From NCBI GenBank assembly GCA_905234475.1, contig CAJOHX010000001.1, forward strand, positions 108,110 to 172,109: a DNA stretch of 64,000 nucleotides, read 5' to 3'. Both the position numbers and the translations under genes were made by a program. Under the pieces are notes generated by a model that was not told where the DNA came from, ran no database searches, and was given only the letters and a program-made list of their open reading frames with translations. The DNA comes from an uncultured Bacteroidales bacterium. Lineage in GTDB: Bacteria > Bacteroidota > Bacteroidia > Bacteroidales > UBA932. Shown one piece after another: positions 26,101 to 34,026 of this stretch (positions are counted from its first letter, which is position 1; each line of letters begins with the position of its first letter).

Positions 26101-28617
26101 CCTTTGATAGAAGCTATTCGATACTGCCATTTTAATGCCTTCGGGAACAGTACCATTGAAATAATCGACAACGGCGTGAACCTTTCCAGCCAGTTTCAGC
26201 GCGGCTTCTACGTCCACGCTTTCCATCGTGGTGGTCGAACCAAAGTATTTCTCGAAGGTCTTAGCATTATCCGAATACCATGACCGCATATCCGAGATGT
26301 TCTTAAGTACCGTTAGATAAGAGACGGCTTCTTTGTATGAAATCTTTCCCTTCTTGCTGATGCCTATCAGTTTATTCAGGTCTTGCTTGTATTCAGAATT
26401 GAAAACCCTGAAGATGGAAGAATACTTCGTGCGGAATTTCGGCAGAATATTATTTGCATCTATCGAGAATACCTCCTTGTCAAAATCGGCCAGAAGGGAA
26501 TCACGCTTTGATTTCTCCTCGCGTCGCTTTGCATCAATCTCTGACAGTAGGTGTTCGACCTCTTCCAGACCCGTCTTGAGATACCATTCCCGGTTTGCAC
26601 CCTCTGCGGTGACAAGCGACTTTATGGCCTCAATAAGTTTTTCCAGGTCTCTTAACCGAAGACAGCTCAGATCATACCCTTGCGGCAGAACAAGTTTCAG
26701 GTTCAGTAAGATGTCGGACACCCAACCCGAAACTTCCTTTCCATCTTGGGAAAGACGAAGGAGTTGATTCCGATAAGCATCCGACTCGTGACTGTCTATT
26801 GTATGCTTTGTCTGGTTCTCAATAATCGACCTCAACGCATCAACCTTACGCAGCAATATCGCAGAGTTGTACTGATAGACATTGTCATGGAAGTGTTCTT
26901 CGACGACAGTCCGTTCATCATGTATCTCTTCAAATGCAGCTGTCCACTCCTTGCAAGCCGACTCTAACTCATCCTGTGATACGGATAGCCAACTGACAGG
27001 CATATTTTCTCCATGCGCACAGTGAGAAAGGAATTCCACGAATTGCGGGAATTGAGCCCAAGAGATGACCACGTCCGACGAGAAAAGAGTAGTAGCGCCA
27101 TCTATTACCTTCTGAATATCAGAACTTAGAGCTGGAGTGATGGATGCCTTGAAAGTGTATCTATTCTCGTTGGTTAGCGTAGGCAGCTTGCACTCGTTCC
27201 AAAGCGGAGAATAACGATCCCCGTTGAAACGTTCTGCGTTCGTGGTAAGAAGCACTATCTTTTCCTGAACATCGTGGAGGTTACGCTTATTGTACTCTTG
27301 GACATCATCAAGAGGAAACAGGAAGTGTGGAATCTGCTCCCTTGAAGCAAGCTCTCCGTTCACCTCGAATACTGACTGGTTCAGAGGTGCAATGGGCCGA
27401 TGTATCTCTTCCGACAACTGATCCAGTTTAAGACGGTTGCCATATAATTTGTCCAGCTGAATCAGCGCATCCTCTTTTACACGTTCCCGACCCAACTCGG
27501 CAGTTCGATAGAGTTCAGTAATAATCTCCTTCTTGTTCGCCTTGTGGCTATGCATCGGAAGACAGAAGTCCAGGATATGCGTTTGTTCCAGACGATGCTT
27601 CACAACGTTTAGTGCAGCCTCCTTCTCGGACACAAATAAGACCGTCTTACCTGCGGCCAGGCTTTCTGCAATAATGTTGGTAATCGTTTGGCTCTTACCA
27701 GTACCAGGAGGGCCTTGGAGAACAAAGGAAGCACCTCTTTTCGCCAACTCGATGGCTTCCTGCTGGCTTGTATCGGCGTCAAGGACCTGAAAGACATTCT
27801 TGGGGTTGATGTCCTTGTCATAATCAATATCCTCCATACTGCGAAGGATGTCGGATTGATCTGACAAGCCGTCCATGTCGCCACTGAAAGCTTGAATGAT
27901 TGCATTCTCGCTCGCCGCTTCCAGATTCTTGGAGAGGTCGTAGTACATGTTTATCTTCAAGAAGGAGAAGATTGACAGGTATGCATTACGTTCTATGCTC
28001 CATCCGGGATGGTCGTTAAAGAGATCCTCGCATGTCTGTAAATACGCCTCAATTCCCTTGGAATCATCAAACTCGGGTAGTTTCAGACCAAAGTCATGTT
28101 CCAGCTTATAGACGAGCGTGGGGTTGATCGTGATTTCGTCGTCATTGAAGGACAATACATAGGGGTCAACGACTGAAGATATGGACAGCGTAACGGGAAC
28201 GAGAACCAGCGGCGATGTTAACTCCTGGGGAGCGTCATCCGATTCTTTCCACCGGACGACGCCAAAAGCCATATACAGCACATTGATACCCTGCTCCTCC
28301 ATGATGGTCTTCGCACGGCGGCGGAGTCCACGCAATGTTGTTGATTCCTCTTTCAGGGAAGGTGCTGTCGACTTGATCGAGAAGTTGGGATTACCTCCGC
28401 CCTCTTCTCCAAAGAGGTCAAATTCTTCTTCTTGAGAAGGCTTTGCAAATTGCAGTTCATCGCCATCGGTAAGAGAAGAATACAACTCGTCGAAATCAGG
28501 ATAGGCAATGGTTAACGTACCACGCCTGGTGGTCCTGAAATTAAGAAGATTATTCCGCTTGCTGAGGTCAAGCAGTTTCTTTTTCCACTCTTCTATGAGC
28601 TGCTTAATTCTGGTCAT
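23161..28617 (-). CDS. DUF4011-helicase-Vsr-like nuclease, Hhe-type defence protein
   Basis: Very large single protein of 1818 residues. Order: DUF4011 region (about 1-230) starting IKQLIEEWKKKLLDLSKRN; superfamily 1 helicase with Walker A QGPPGTGKSQTITN (about 298-311), a long helical insertion (about 400-1150), Walker B VVIFDEASQVKPENA (about 1205) and ESVQGDERDTIIFSVGYG (about 1400); a Vsr/MTES_1575-type endonuclease domain with LAVECDGATYHSSRYARERD (about 1550) ending GWRFHRIWSTEW; then DUF3320 near the C-terminus. This matches the DUF4011-helicase-Vsr (Hhe) proteins reported as single-gene anti-phage systems. Base composition is lower in GC than the neighbouring operons. Confidence 0.88.
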   Translation of the reverse strand: MTRIKQLIEEWKKKLLDLSKRNNLLNFRTTRRGTLTIAYPDFDELYSSLTDGDELQFAKPSQEEEFDLFGEEGGGNPNFSIKSTAPSLKEESTTLRGLRRRAKTIMEEQGINVLYMAFGVVRWKESDDAPQELTSPLVLVPVTLSISSVVDPYVLSFNDDEITINPTLVYKLEHDFGLKLPEFDDSKGIEAYLQTCEDLFNDHPGWSIERNAYLSIFSFLKINMYYDLSKNLEAASENAIIQAFSGDMDGLSDQSDILRSMEDIDYDKDINPKNVFQVLDADTSQQEAIELAKRGASFVLQGPPGTGKSQTITNIIAESLAAGKTVLFVSEKEAALNVVKHRLEQTHILDFCLPMHSHKANKKEIITELYRTAELGRERVKEDALIQLDKLYGNRLKLDQLSEEIHRPIAPLNQSVFEVNGELASREQIPHFLFPLDDVQEYNKRNLHDVQEKIVLLTTNAERFNGDRYSPLWNECKLPTLTNENRYTFKASITPALSSDIQKVIDGATTLFSSDVVISWAQFPQFVEFLSHCAHGENMPVSWLSVSQDELESACKEWTAAFEEIHDERTVVEEHFHDNVYQYNSAILLRKVDALRSIIENQTKHTIDSHESDAYRNQLLRLSQDGKEVSGWVSDILLNLKLVLPQGYDLSCLRLRDLEKLIEAIKSLVTAEGANREWYLKTGLEEVEHLLSEIDAKRREEKSKRDSLLADFDKEVFSIDANNILPKFRTKYSSIFRVFNSEYKQDLNKLIGISKKGKISYKEAVSYLTVLKNISDMRSWYSDNAKTFEKYFGSTTTMESVDVEAALKLAGKVHAVVDYFNGTVPEGIKMAVSNSFYQRRETAASVDLLSMLLESKIYQQQAPLVSKDGDYCALQQLASTSKKYSEAADAVINEWEELETYATDALPSLGVLAPLMKWQTFLGGFDAAKQDLTKLFREELDGINTDWSKIARKLTWLRTLKTYKEQLIPKQSVFCTEVLRDENRRRHCAELINLLESTKTAHNSSIVRFNQWFPDDHSIVEMPLPQMLEVINHYQQNLDYLEGWLAYRKIYRELRDMGLTGFLQTIVDNQEIPAADYKGIFDKRFYSVWLDYAKGQLPGISGISQIEMETLLGSFKNLDTNQFTIAQARIREILSEKLPNVNIIASANDQLGILRHEYFKQRRQMPIRKLFNCIPELVLRLKPCLMMSPLSVSLFLENPGYVFDVVIFDEASQVKPENAIGSIIRGKQVIVAGDTHQLPPTNFFQANLSDDDLYDDDTEEDIALEESILDSCARVLPERYLKWHYRSRDEHLIAFSNAKIYDSRLTTFPSAVDHETDLGVEYVLVPDGVYERGGKKNNPKEAEKVADLVFEHFKKHPDRTLGIIANSDSQARTIEDIVNRRRAQHPRFEGFFSEERDEPFFVKSLESVQGDERDTIIFSVGYGKDANGRMVQNFGPINRDGGERRLNVAVTRAKFNFKLVASIGADAIEVTDSTKDGPKTLKAYIDYAQRGIVALTGELEEGHELQFDSPFEESVYNFLTENGYNVATQVGCAGYRIDMGVKDPENPGRYVLAVECDGATYHSSRYARERDRLRQQVLENMGWRFHRIWSTEWIQATAAAKNSLLQAVQAAIFNAPKGGQLFEPTEMEPTVEALIDKVEEEQEFVGLSTVLDFDHYVFAELKADDPFSDIEKVRRIITVEGPVHYDYLARKMAPFMGFSRASSTVKRRLDWYLAHLSKELERKDDFIYLKPVNPVYKMRIVSGRDITEICSEELEYAMAAVAKNTIGITEDLLIEETAHNIGFAHAKSKLKARLKDIFDSLVLQGKLATLPSGSIVVK

Positions 28618-28747
28618 TAGATTTCAAAATAACAGTCAACGATTATCCGCGGTTCCATTGAGGATAATGCAAAGCATTAGCAAATCCTCAAAGAGAGATA
28701 AGGCGCTTATCTGATAAGTGTTATAAGTTCGGTTTACTTACAAAAAA

Positions 28748-28755
28748 CAAATATA
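28748..28755 (-). promoter_or_regulatory. candidate promoter of the Hhe-type gene
   Basis: TATATTTG on the minus strand is a full match to TAnnTTTG. The predicted leader to the start at 28617 is about 130 bases, long for this genome. Confidence 0.5.
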
Positions 28756-28930
28756 AAGAAAAATGTCGGAATCAATAAATAAGTAATTGCGATACTCCTT
28801 TCGGCGTATGGTGATGAGGAGGAGATGATAGCATTGTTGATTATTGGGTAACATAATAATTGGACGCTGTTGGGTAGGGATTGCTGCATGTGTTGTGTTT
28901 TTTTACTATCTTTCGCTTGCAAAACTATTT

Positions 28931-28956
28931 GTCATTTCGAGCGAAGACGAGAAAGC
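28931..28956 (+). repeat. GTCATTTCGAGC-type dispersed repeat
   Basis: GTCATTTCGAGCGAAGACG followed by AGAAAGC, related to the copy at 6290 ahead of hydF. It lies 17 bases before the next start codon. Confidence 0.5.
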
Positions 28957-28972
28957 ATTAAATCAATTAAAT

Positions 28973-29371
28973 ATGAAGAAACTGATCCTTTTAGTGATCG
29001 CCCTGGCCGCCTGCTGCGCGGTTAAGGCCCAGAACAAAATCTATTGCGAACTGGTAGAAGAAAGGCTGCTGTTCAGTTCCAAGGTCAATGTCCAGATCGA
29101 CTTCGGCCAGGAGACCAAGTTCTTCTCCGACACCCGCCTCGTCGGCAAGGACGGCAAAGCCATCACGTTCAACTCCATGGTGGACGCCGTGAACTATATG
29201 GCCACGCTGGGCTGGAACTTCGAGCAGGCCTATGTCGTCCAGTCGATCTCGGGCGGCGGCAACGGCAACTCCATCACCACCACCAACACCCGCCACTGGA
29301 TCCTCAGCAAAGAAGTAGACGACGACTACAGCGAGACCCTCCAGTCCGCCAACCAGGTCCCGAAGCAGTAG
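28973..29371 (+). CDS. small secreted protein of unknown function
   Basis: Predicted protein of 132 residues with a signal peptide MKKLILLVIALAACCAVKA cleaved before QNKIY. The mature part contains VQIDFGQETKFF, FNSMVDAVNYMATLGWNFEQAY and a serine/asparagine-rich stretch SISGGGNGNSITTTNTRHW. The ATG at 28973 is used because it starts the signal peptide; the upstream in-frame extension overlaps the promoter region. Similar small periplasmic proteins are common in Bacteroides, without known role. Confidence 0.72.
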   Translation: MKKLILLVIALAACCAVKAQNKIYCELVEERLLFSSKVNVQIDFGQETKFFSDTRLVGKDGKAITFNSMVDAVNYMATLGWNFEQAYVVQSISGGGNGNSITTTNTRHWILSKEVDDDYSETLQSANQVPKQ

Positions 29372-29466
29372 CCTTCGCGGAGGAGAAATCCGCCCAATCG
29401 GCCGCCGACGCCACTCCAGATGTACTTCTCGTGACCAAAAGTGCCCTGGAATGCCGTTTTGCCAAA

Positions 29467-29514
29467 GAGAAATCCAGCCAAACGTCCATAGAACGGCGTC
29501 TGGCTGGATTTCTC
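29467..29514 (+). terminator. long perfect hairpin before the S9 peptidase
   Basis: GAGAAATCCAGCCA (29467-29480) and TGGCTGGATTTCTC (29501-29514) give a perfect 14-bp stem with a 20-base loop. It may end the preceding gene. No clear U-tract follows. Confidence 0.45.
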
Positions 29515-29528
29515 CTTATTCCGTTTCG

Positions 29529-29558
29529 TCATTCGCCGGCACCGACCGGCGAATCTCG
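29529..29558 (+). repeat. dispersed palindrome, GTCATTCGCCGG variant
   Basis: GTCATTCGCCGGCACC followed by GACCGGCGAATCTC. It keeps the GTCATT and AATCTC ends of the family seen at 32387, but the stem is GCCGG/CCGGC with compensating changes. Confidence 0.55.
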
Positions 29559-29581
29559 GGAATTCTTTGTATCTTGCAGTC

Positions 29582-32383
29582 ATGAAACGAATCGTCCTTT
29601 CCCTTATCGCCTTGTTGGCAGGTGCAGCGGCGCTGCAGGCCCAGAAGAAACCCCTCGATCACGATGTCTACGACGGCTGGCAGTCCGTCAGCGCCGTCCA
29701 GCTCTCGCCGGACGGGCGGCTGCTCAGCTATGAGATCCGGCCGCAGGAGGGCGACGGGACGCTGTACGTCAGGGATTTGAGCAATGGCGCGGAGATCTCC
29801 GTGCCGCGCGGCACGGGCCTGCGCTGGGCGCAGGACCTGTCGCTGGGCTACTTCACGGTGAAGGCGCCGTTCGCGGATACGCGCCAGGCCAAGATCGACA
29901 AGAAGAAGGCTGACGAACAGCCCAAGGACAGCCTCGCCCGCATCGACCTGGGTGCGCTCACCTGGGAGACGGTCGGCGTCTCCGGCACCGCCAAAATGGG
30001 TTACGAGACCGCGCCTTACCTTTTCGCTGCCCAGCCAGTCAAGGACCGCAAGACCAAGAACCTGCTCATCGTCAAGGCCACCTCGGGCCTGACGGACACG
30101 CTCAAATATGTCTCCGACTTCGCCGTCTCCAGCACCGGAGACCGCCTGGTCGTGACCACGGCCAAGGAGGAGAAGGACTCCCTGTCCTTCAGCGCCGTGA
30201 TCCTGTATGAGCTCCCGACGGAGCGCATCGACACGCTCTCCAAGGGCCGTGAGGAATACGCGGGCGCCACCTTCAACGCCACCGGCGACAAGGTCGTCTT
30301 CACCGCCACGGACGACAAACAGGACGAGGACGGTACGCCGCGCCATGCCATCCTGCTCGCGCAGGAAACGGTCCTGCAGAAGGCCACGCGCCGCTCGCCG
30401 GCCGTCACGGAGTGGCGCACCTGCGAGCTGCTCGCCGCCGACTGCGCCGACCTGCCGGAGGGTTGGGTCGTGGGCAAGGAGAGCGGTCCCGCTTTCTCCA
30501 ACAAATCCACCCGCCTGGTGGTCGAGCTGCAGGAATATTTCCCGCCCAAGGACACCACGGTCTATGAATTCGAAGCCGCTCAGCTGGACATCTGGGTCTG
30601 GGACAAGCGCACCGTGCCCCCGATGGACAAGGTGGCCCGCGGCCGCGACCAGCGCACCGCCGTCGTCAACCTTGACCGTCCCGGGCAGCTGCTCGTCCTG
30701 TCGCAGAACGCCTCCGACCGGATCACCTTCTTCCGCGGTGCGGAAGGCGACTACGCCCTCTCCATGGACACGGATGCCTATGCGGTGGACAATTACTGGG
30801 CGGCCGACAGCCGAGCGGACATCTCGGTGGTGAGCCTGCGCGACGGAAGCCGCCGGCTGCTGCGGCAGGGCGTCGCCGGCTACGCCAGCCCGTCGCCGTA
30901 CGGCAAATACATCGCCTGGTTCGATCCGCAGGACGGCAACTGGTACAGCTGGAATCTCGCCACGGACGCGCTCGTCAACCTGACCGGCTCCACCGGCGTG
31001 GCGTTCTGGGACGAGGAGGACGACCATCCGATACCGGGCTATACGCCCATAGACACCCCTTCCTGGGTGGGTGAGGACGACTTTCTGCTGCTGACCGACC
31101 GCTACGACGTCTGGAAATTCCAGCCCGACGGCAAGGGCGCCGACTGCCTGACCCGCGGCGCCGGACGGCGCGATGCGGTGCAGTACCGCCCGGAGCTCTG
31201 GGGCACGCGCAGCAATCCCTATCTCTACCGCGACATCCAGACCTACCCGGCCAAAGGGCGGATTTGGCTGAGCGCCTTCAATGAGAAAGACAAGCGCAAC
31301 GGCTACGCCCGTGTGGACGTGGCCAAGGGCGGCGAGCCGCAGGGCTTCCTCGCCGAGAAGGGCTTCGCCGGCGTGACGAAGGCGGCGGACACCGATGTGA
31401 TCGCTTTCCTGAAAGGGGACTTCCGCCACCCGAACGACCTCTATGTCACCCGGGACGGCTGGGCTTCGGAGACGAAGCTCACCGCCATCAACCCCCAGCA
31501 GGCGGACTACCGCTGGGGCGACGTGCAGCTGGTCCACTGGCAGGCCTACGACGGCACGCCGCTGGACGGCCTGCTCTTCACGCCGGACGGCCTGGACGCC
31601 TCGAAGAAGTATCCGCTGATGATCTATTTCTACGAGAAGTATTCGGAGACGCTGTATAACTACCGCTCCCCGGCGCCGAGCCGCTCCACGGTCAACATCC
31701 CCTTCTTCGTGAGCCGCGGCTACGTGGTGTTCATCCCGGACATCGTCTACCGGGACGGCCACCCGGGCGAGAGCGCCTACAACTGCATCTGCGCAGGCGC
31801 AGAGGCGATGTGCCGGCAGTTCAGCTATATTGACAAGGACAGGATGGCTATCCAGGGCCAGAGCTGGGGCGGCTACCAGACCGCCTATCTCGTCACGCGG
31901 ACCAACATGTTCGCGGCGGCGGGCGCCGGCGCCCCGGTGGGCAACATGACCAGCGCCTATGGCGGCATCCGCTGGGAGTCCGGCAACAGCCGCATTCCGC
32001 AATACGAGTTCGGCCAGAGCCGTGTCGGCAAGACGCTTTGGGAGGAGGGCGGACTGGATCTCTACATTGAGAATTCCCCTGTCTTCCATGCCCCGAACGT
32101 GACCACGCCGGTGCTCATCATGCACAACGACAACGACGGCGCCGTGCCGTGGTACCAGGGTATCGAGTTCTTCATGAGCCTGCGGCGCCTGGGCAAGCCC
32201 GCCTGGCTGCTGGAGTACAACAACGAGTCGCACAATCTCTCGGAGCGCCGCAACAGCAAGGACCTCTCAATCCGCCTGTCGCAGTTCTTCGACCACTATC
32301 TCCTCGGCGCCCCGGAGCCCGTCTGGATGAAGGAAGGGATCCCGTACGCCAGGAAAGGCAATTATTTCGCGACTGAATACTGA
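29582..32383 (+). CDS. S9-family serine peptidase, secreted
   Basis: Prolyl-oligopeptidase-type peptidase of 933 residues, probably periplasmic. Signal peptide MKRIVLSLIALLAGAAALQA before QKKPLDHDVYDGWQ. A beta-propeller occupies the first two thirds; the alpha/beta hydrolase part holds the nucleophile in IQGQSWGGYQTAY (about 759), the aspartate in MHNDNDGAVPWYQG (about 844) and the histidine in NNESHNLSERRN (about 880). The family cleaves oligopeptides; precise specificity cannot be read. It stands alone, flanked by palindromic repeats on both sides. Confidence 0.92.
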   Translation: MKRIVLSLIALLAGAAALQAQKKPLDHDVYDGWQSVSAVQLSPDGRLLSYEIRPQEGDGTLYVRDLSNGAEISVPRGTGLRWAQDLSLGYFTVKAPFADTRQAKIDKKKADEQPKDSLARIDLGALTWETVGVSGTAKMGYETAPYLFAAQPVKDRKTKNLLIVKATSGLTDTLKYVSDFAVSSTGDRLVVTTAKEEKDSLSFSAVILYELPTERIDTLSKGREEYAGATFNATGDKVVFTATDDKQDEDGTPRHAILLAQETVLQKATRRSPAVTEWRTCELLAADCADLPEGWVVGKESGPAFSNKSTRLVVELQEYFPPKDTTVYEFEAAQLDIWVWDKRTVPPMDKVARGRDQRTAVVNLDRPGQLLVLSQNASDRITFFRGAEGDYALSMDTDAYAVDNYWAADSRADISVVSLRDGSRRLLRQGVAGYASPSPYGKYIAWFDPQDGNWYSWNLATDALVNLTGSTGVAFWDEEDDHPIPGYTPIDTPSWVGEDDFLLLTDRYDVWKFQPDGKGADCLTRGAGRRDAVQYRPELWGTRSNPYLYRDIQTYPAKGRIWLSAFNEKDKRNGYARVDVAKGGEPQGFLAEKGFAGVTKAADTDVIAFLKGDFRHPNDLYVTRDGWASETKLTAINPQQADYRWGDVQLVHWQAYDGTPLDGLLFTPDGLDASKKYPLMIYFYEKYSETLYNYRSPAPSRSTVNIPFFVSRGYVVFIPDIVYRDGHPGESAYNCICAGAEAMCRQFSYIDKDRMAIQGQSWGGYQTAYLVTRTNMFAAAGAGAPVGNMTSAYGGIRWESGNSRIPQYEFGQSRVGKTLWEEGGLDLYIENSPVFHAPNVTTPVLIMHNDNDGAVPWYQGIEFFMSLRRLGKPAWLLEYNNESHNLSERRNSKDLSIRLSQFFDHYLLGAPEPVWMKEGIPYARKGNYFATEY

Positions 32384-32386
32384 TCC

Positions 32387-32413
32387 GTCATCCCGGGCTT
32401 GACCCGGGATCTC
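32387..32413 (+). repeat. dispersed palindrome GTCATCCCGGGC...GGGATCTC
   Basis: GTCATCCCGGGCTTGACC then CGGGATCTC, placed exactly between the stops of two convergent genes, where it can act as a two-way terminator. An identical 27-base copy in the opposite orientation lies at 52232-52258. Confidence 0.75.
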
Positions 32414-33100
32414 CTATGCAAACAGCCCTTTGACCAGGAACCAAAGGACAGGGATAAGCAGGGCCGGGATGTAGTTGAGGGTCTTGCAGTCCTTGAGCTT
32501 GAGCAGCGACAGGCCGGAGGAGATGATGAGCAGGCCGCCCACGATGGCCATCTCGTTAATCATCGTTCCTTCGACCAGGGGGGAATTGGCGGCGAATTTG
32601 CCCAGCAGCCAGAACATTCCCTGCCAGCAGAACAGCACCGGCGCTGCGATGATGATTCCGATGCCGTAGGTGGTGGCGAACACCATCGAGGTCACGAGGT
32701 CCAGCGTTGCGTTGGTGAACAGGAAGGTGTTGTCGCCGGTGGTGGCGCTGAGGATGGGCCCCACGATGCTGAACGTTCCCACGCAGAAGAGCAGGCAGGC
32801 GGTGATGAGGCCGTTGGCGAGGCCTTCGCCGCCGCGTTTCGCGATCAGCCGCTTGGTGCGGCCGTCCAGGTCGAGCAGCGTGCCGAGGATGCCGCCGAGC
32901 GCGATGCTGATAATAAACAGCACCGGAAATTCACTTTTGGGCATGTTCTGCACAAAGGTATTGGCGCCCAGCGCCAGCGAGGCAAGCCCCATGGCGTTGT
33001 ACAGGACATTCTGGTATTTCTCCCCGAGGCCCTTCTTGAGGAGGCTCCCGACGACGGAGCCGACGATAATACACCCGGTATTGACGATTGTTCCTAACAT
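32414..33100 (-). CDS. DUF554 membrane protein
   Basis: Integral membrane protein of 228 residues of the DUF554 (YdfK/YqgA) family. About seven hydrophobic segments; family landmarks MLGTIVNTGCIIVGSVVGSL at the N-terminus, ALGGILGTLLDLDGR near 75, and TYGIGIIIAAPVLFCWQG near 150. A transport role is suspected in the literature but unproved. The promoter side faces the HicB gene. Confidence 0.88.
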   Translation of the reverse strand: MLGTIVNTGCIIVGSVVGSLLKKGLGEKYQNVLYNAMGLASLALGANTFVQNMPKSEFPVLFIISIALGGILGTLLDLDGRTKRLIAKRGGEGLANGLITACLLFCVGTFSIVGPILSATTGDNTFLFTNATLDLVTSMVFATTYGIGIIIAAPVLFCWQGMFWLLGKFAANSPLVEGTMINEMAIVGGLLIISSGLSLLKLKDCKTLNYIPALLIPVLWFLVKGLFA

Positions 33101-33124
33101 AACAATCGCAAATATACCAAGTTT

Positions 33125-33523
33125 TTACAGATTTACAGCAAGCAATTCCTTACCGATTTGGTGCAGTCCGGATTCGATTTTCTTTGCCTGGGCCGGGGAG
33201 ATGTAGGTGTTCCCGCCTTTATAGTGGCGCATCAGGCTCGGGGAGATGCCTACACGTTCCGCAAACTTGGAGGCATTCAGAAAATCGAAAGCATTGAAGA
33301 AGGCAGAAATGTCATATTTGTAAGTAAAAGACAGATCCTGCAGCTCCCTGGGAATTGCACGCCCCTCTTCGGCATACATTTTAATCAGGTCCTCGTACCC
33401 GGCCAGCATCTCCGCCTTGGCCTCAGCAACCGAGGCACCACTGCCGTGCAGAACCGTCTTGAGGTTCTCGGTATAAACGGAATACCCGTTCCCGTCCTTT
33501 TCAATAATTGCCAGTGTCGTCAT
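33125..33523 (-). CDS. hicB: HicB-family antitoxin with C-terminal HTH
   Basis: Protein of 132 residues. The N-terminal HicB partial RNase H-like fold reads IIEKDGNGYSVYTENL...GSGASVAEAKAEML, and the C-terminal helix-turn-helix is ASKFAERVGISPSLMRHYKGG with SPAQAKKIESGLHQIGKEL. It normally binds and represses the HicA mRNase operon. Its ATG overlaps the end of a damaged hicA (33520-33659), so the antitoxin appears to have outlived its toxin. Confidence 0.85.
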   Translation of the reverse strand: MTTLAIIEKDGNGYSVYTENLKTVLHGSGASVAEAKAEMLAGYEDLIKMYAEEGRAIPRELQDLSFTYKYDISAFFNAFDFLNASKFAERVGISPSLMRHYKGGNTYISPAQAKKIESGLHQIGKELLAVNL

Positions 33524-33659
33524 TTTGCTTCAACTTGTTTACAAAGTCTTCTTTGAATCCCTGGTTTCATCTCTTCGTTCCAATGTCGTGTTTTGTGCCA
33601 TGCCTCACGAACACCCATCCGTGCTTGCCGGCGTATCTTTTAAACTCAGCCCAAGTCAT
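33520..33659 (-). pseudogene. hicA: decayed hicA toxin gene (internal deletion and frameshift)
   Basis: From the ATG at 33659 the frame reads MTWAEFKRYAGKHGWVFVRH then GTKHDIGTKR and stops. A second frame reads RHWNEEMKPGIQRRLCKQVE then AK and stops at 33520, overlapping the hicB start by ATGA. Together these are the start and end of a HicA mRNase; roughly 15-20 central residues are missing and the two parts are out of frame. CGACAT at the junction reads D-I in one frame and R-H in the other, as expected for a deletion between short repeats. A full promoter is still present upstream. Confidence 0.7.
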
Positions 33660-34026
33660 AAGGCGGAGGGTTTAATGTTACAAATATAGCACATATTTGT
33701 GATACAAACAAATGAAATAGCAGTCATACAGCATCCTTTTTTTCTCCGAAGATGAGGATGCTTCGCTTTCAACCAAAGATGTGGGACGAATAGCCGAAAG
33801 AAATTGTTGTTTTTATGCGGTTTAAAGATTTTTATCAGGTTTTGGGACGAAATAGCCATACATCAGCAATAATAACGAGCCTACAAAAGGGTCATAGAAA
33901 TAGACCAACAAAACCCCTAAAATGATGACAAATGGAATATAACGCCACTAATGTTTCGAAATAGCACGCTCCATTTTGAATTAACTTGCCGTAGAACGAT
34001 ATAAAATATACTGCTTTTGAAAGGGA
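33660..34026. other. gene-free AT-rich stretch between hicA remnant and creD
   Basis: About 370 bases. The left end carries the hic promoter (33681-33708). The rest holds short stop-rich frames, including a 67-codon frame without recognisable features, that I do not regard as genes. Confidence 0.5.
33681..33708 (-). promoter_or_regulatory. promoter of the hicAB locus
   Basis: On the minus strand TTTG (33705-33708) and TATATTTG (33681-33688), 16 bases apart, 22 bases before the hicA start. Confidence 0.6.

Larger units (their letters stand above)
28618..28972. other. AT-rich gap at the right edge of the island
   Basis: About 355 bases with no convincing gene. It contains the minus-strand promoter of the helicase gene (28748-28755), a plus-strand TATCTTTC box (28907-28914), and a GTCATTTCGAGC-type repeat (28931-28956). 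The base composition returns to GC-rich immediately after it. Confidence 0.5.

Noticed and set aside
29516..32233. 905-codon minus-strand frame over the S9 peptidase
   Set aside because: Antisense shadow; the plus strand has the full serine-peptidase catalytic triad.
33656..33859. 67-codon minus-strand frame beside the hicA remnant
   Set aside because: Covers the hic promoter, no conserved features, Lys/Cys/Ile-rich composition typical of AT-rich noncoding DNA.
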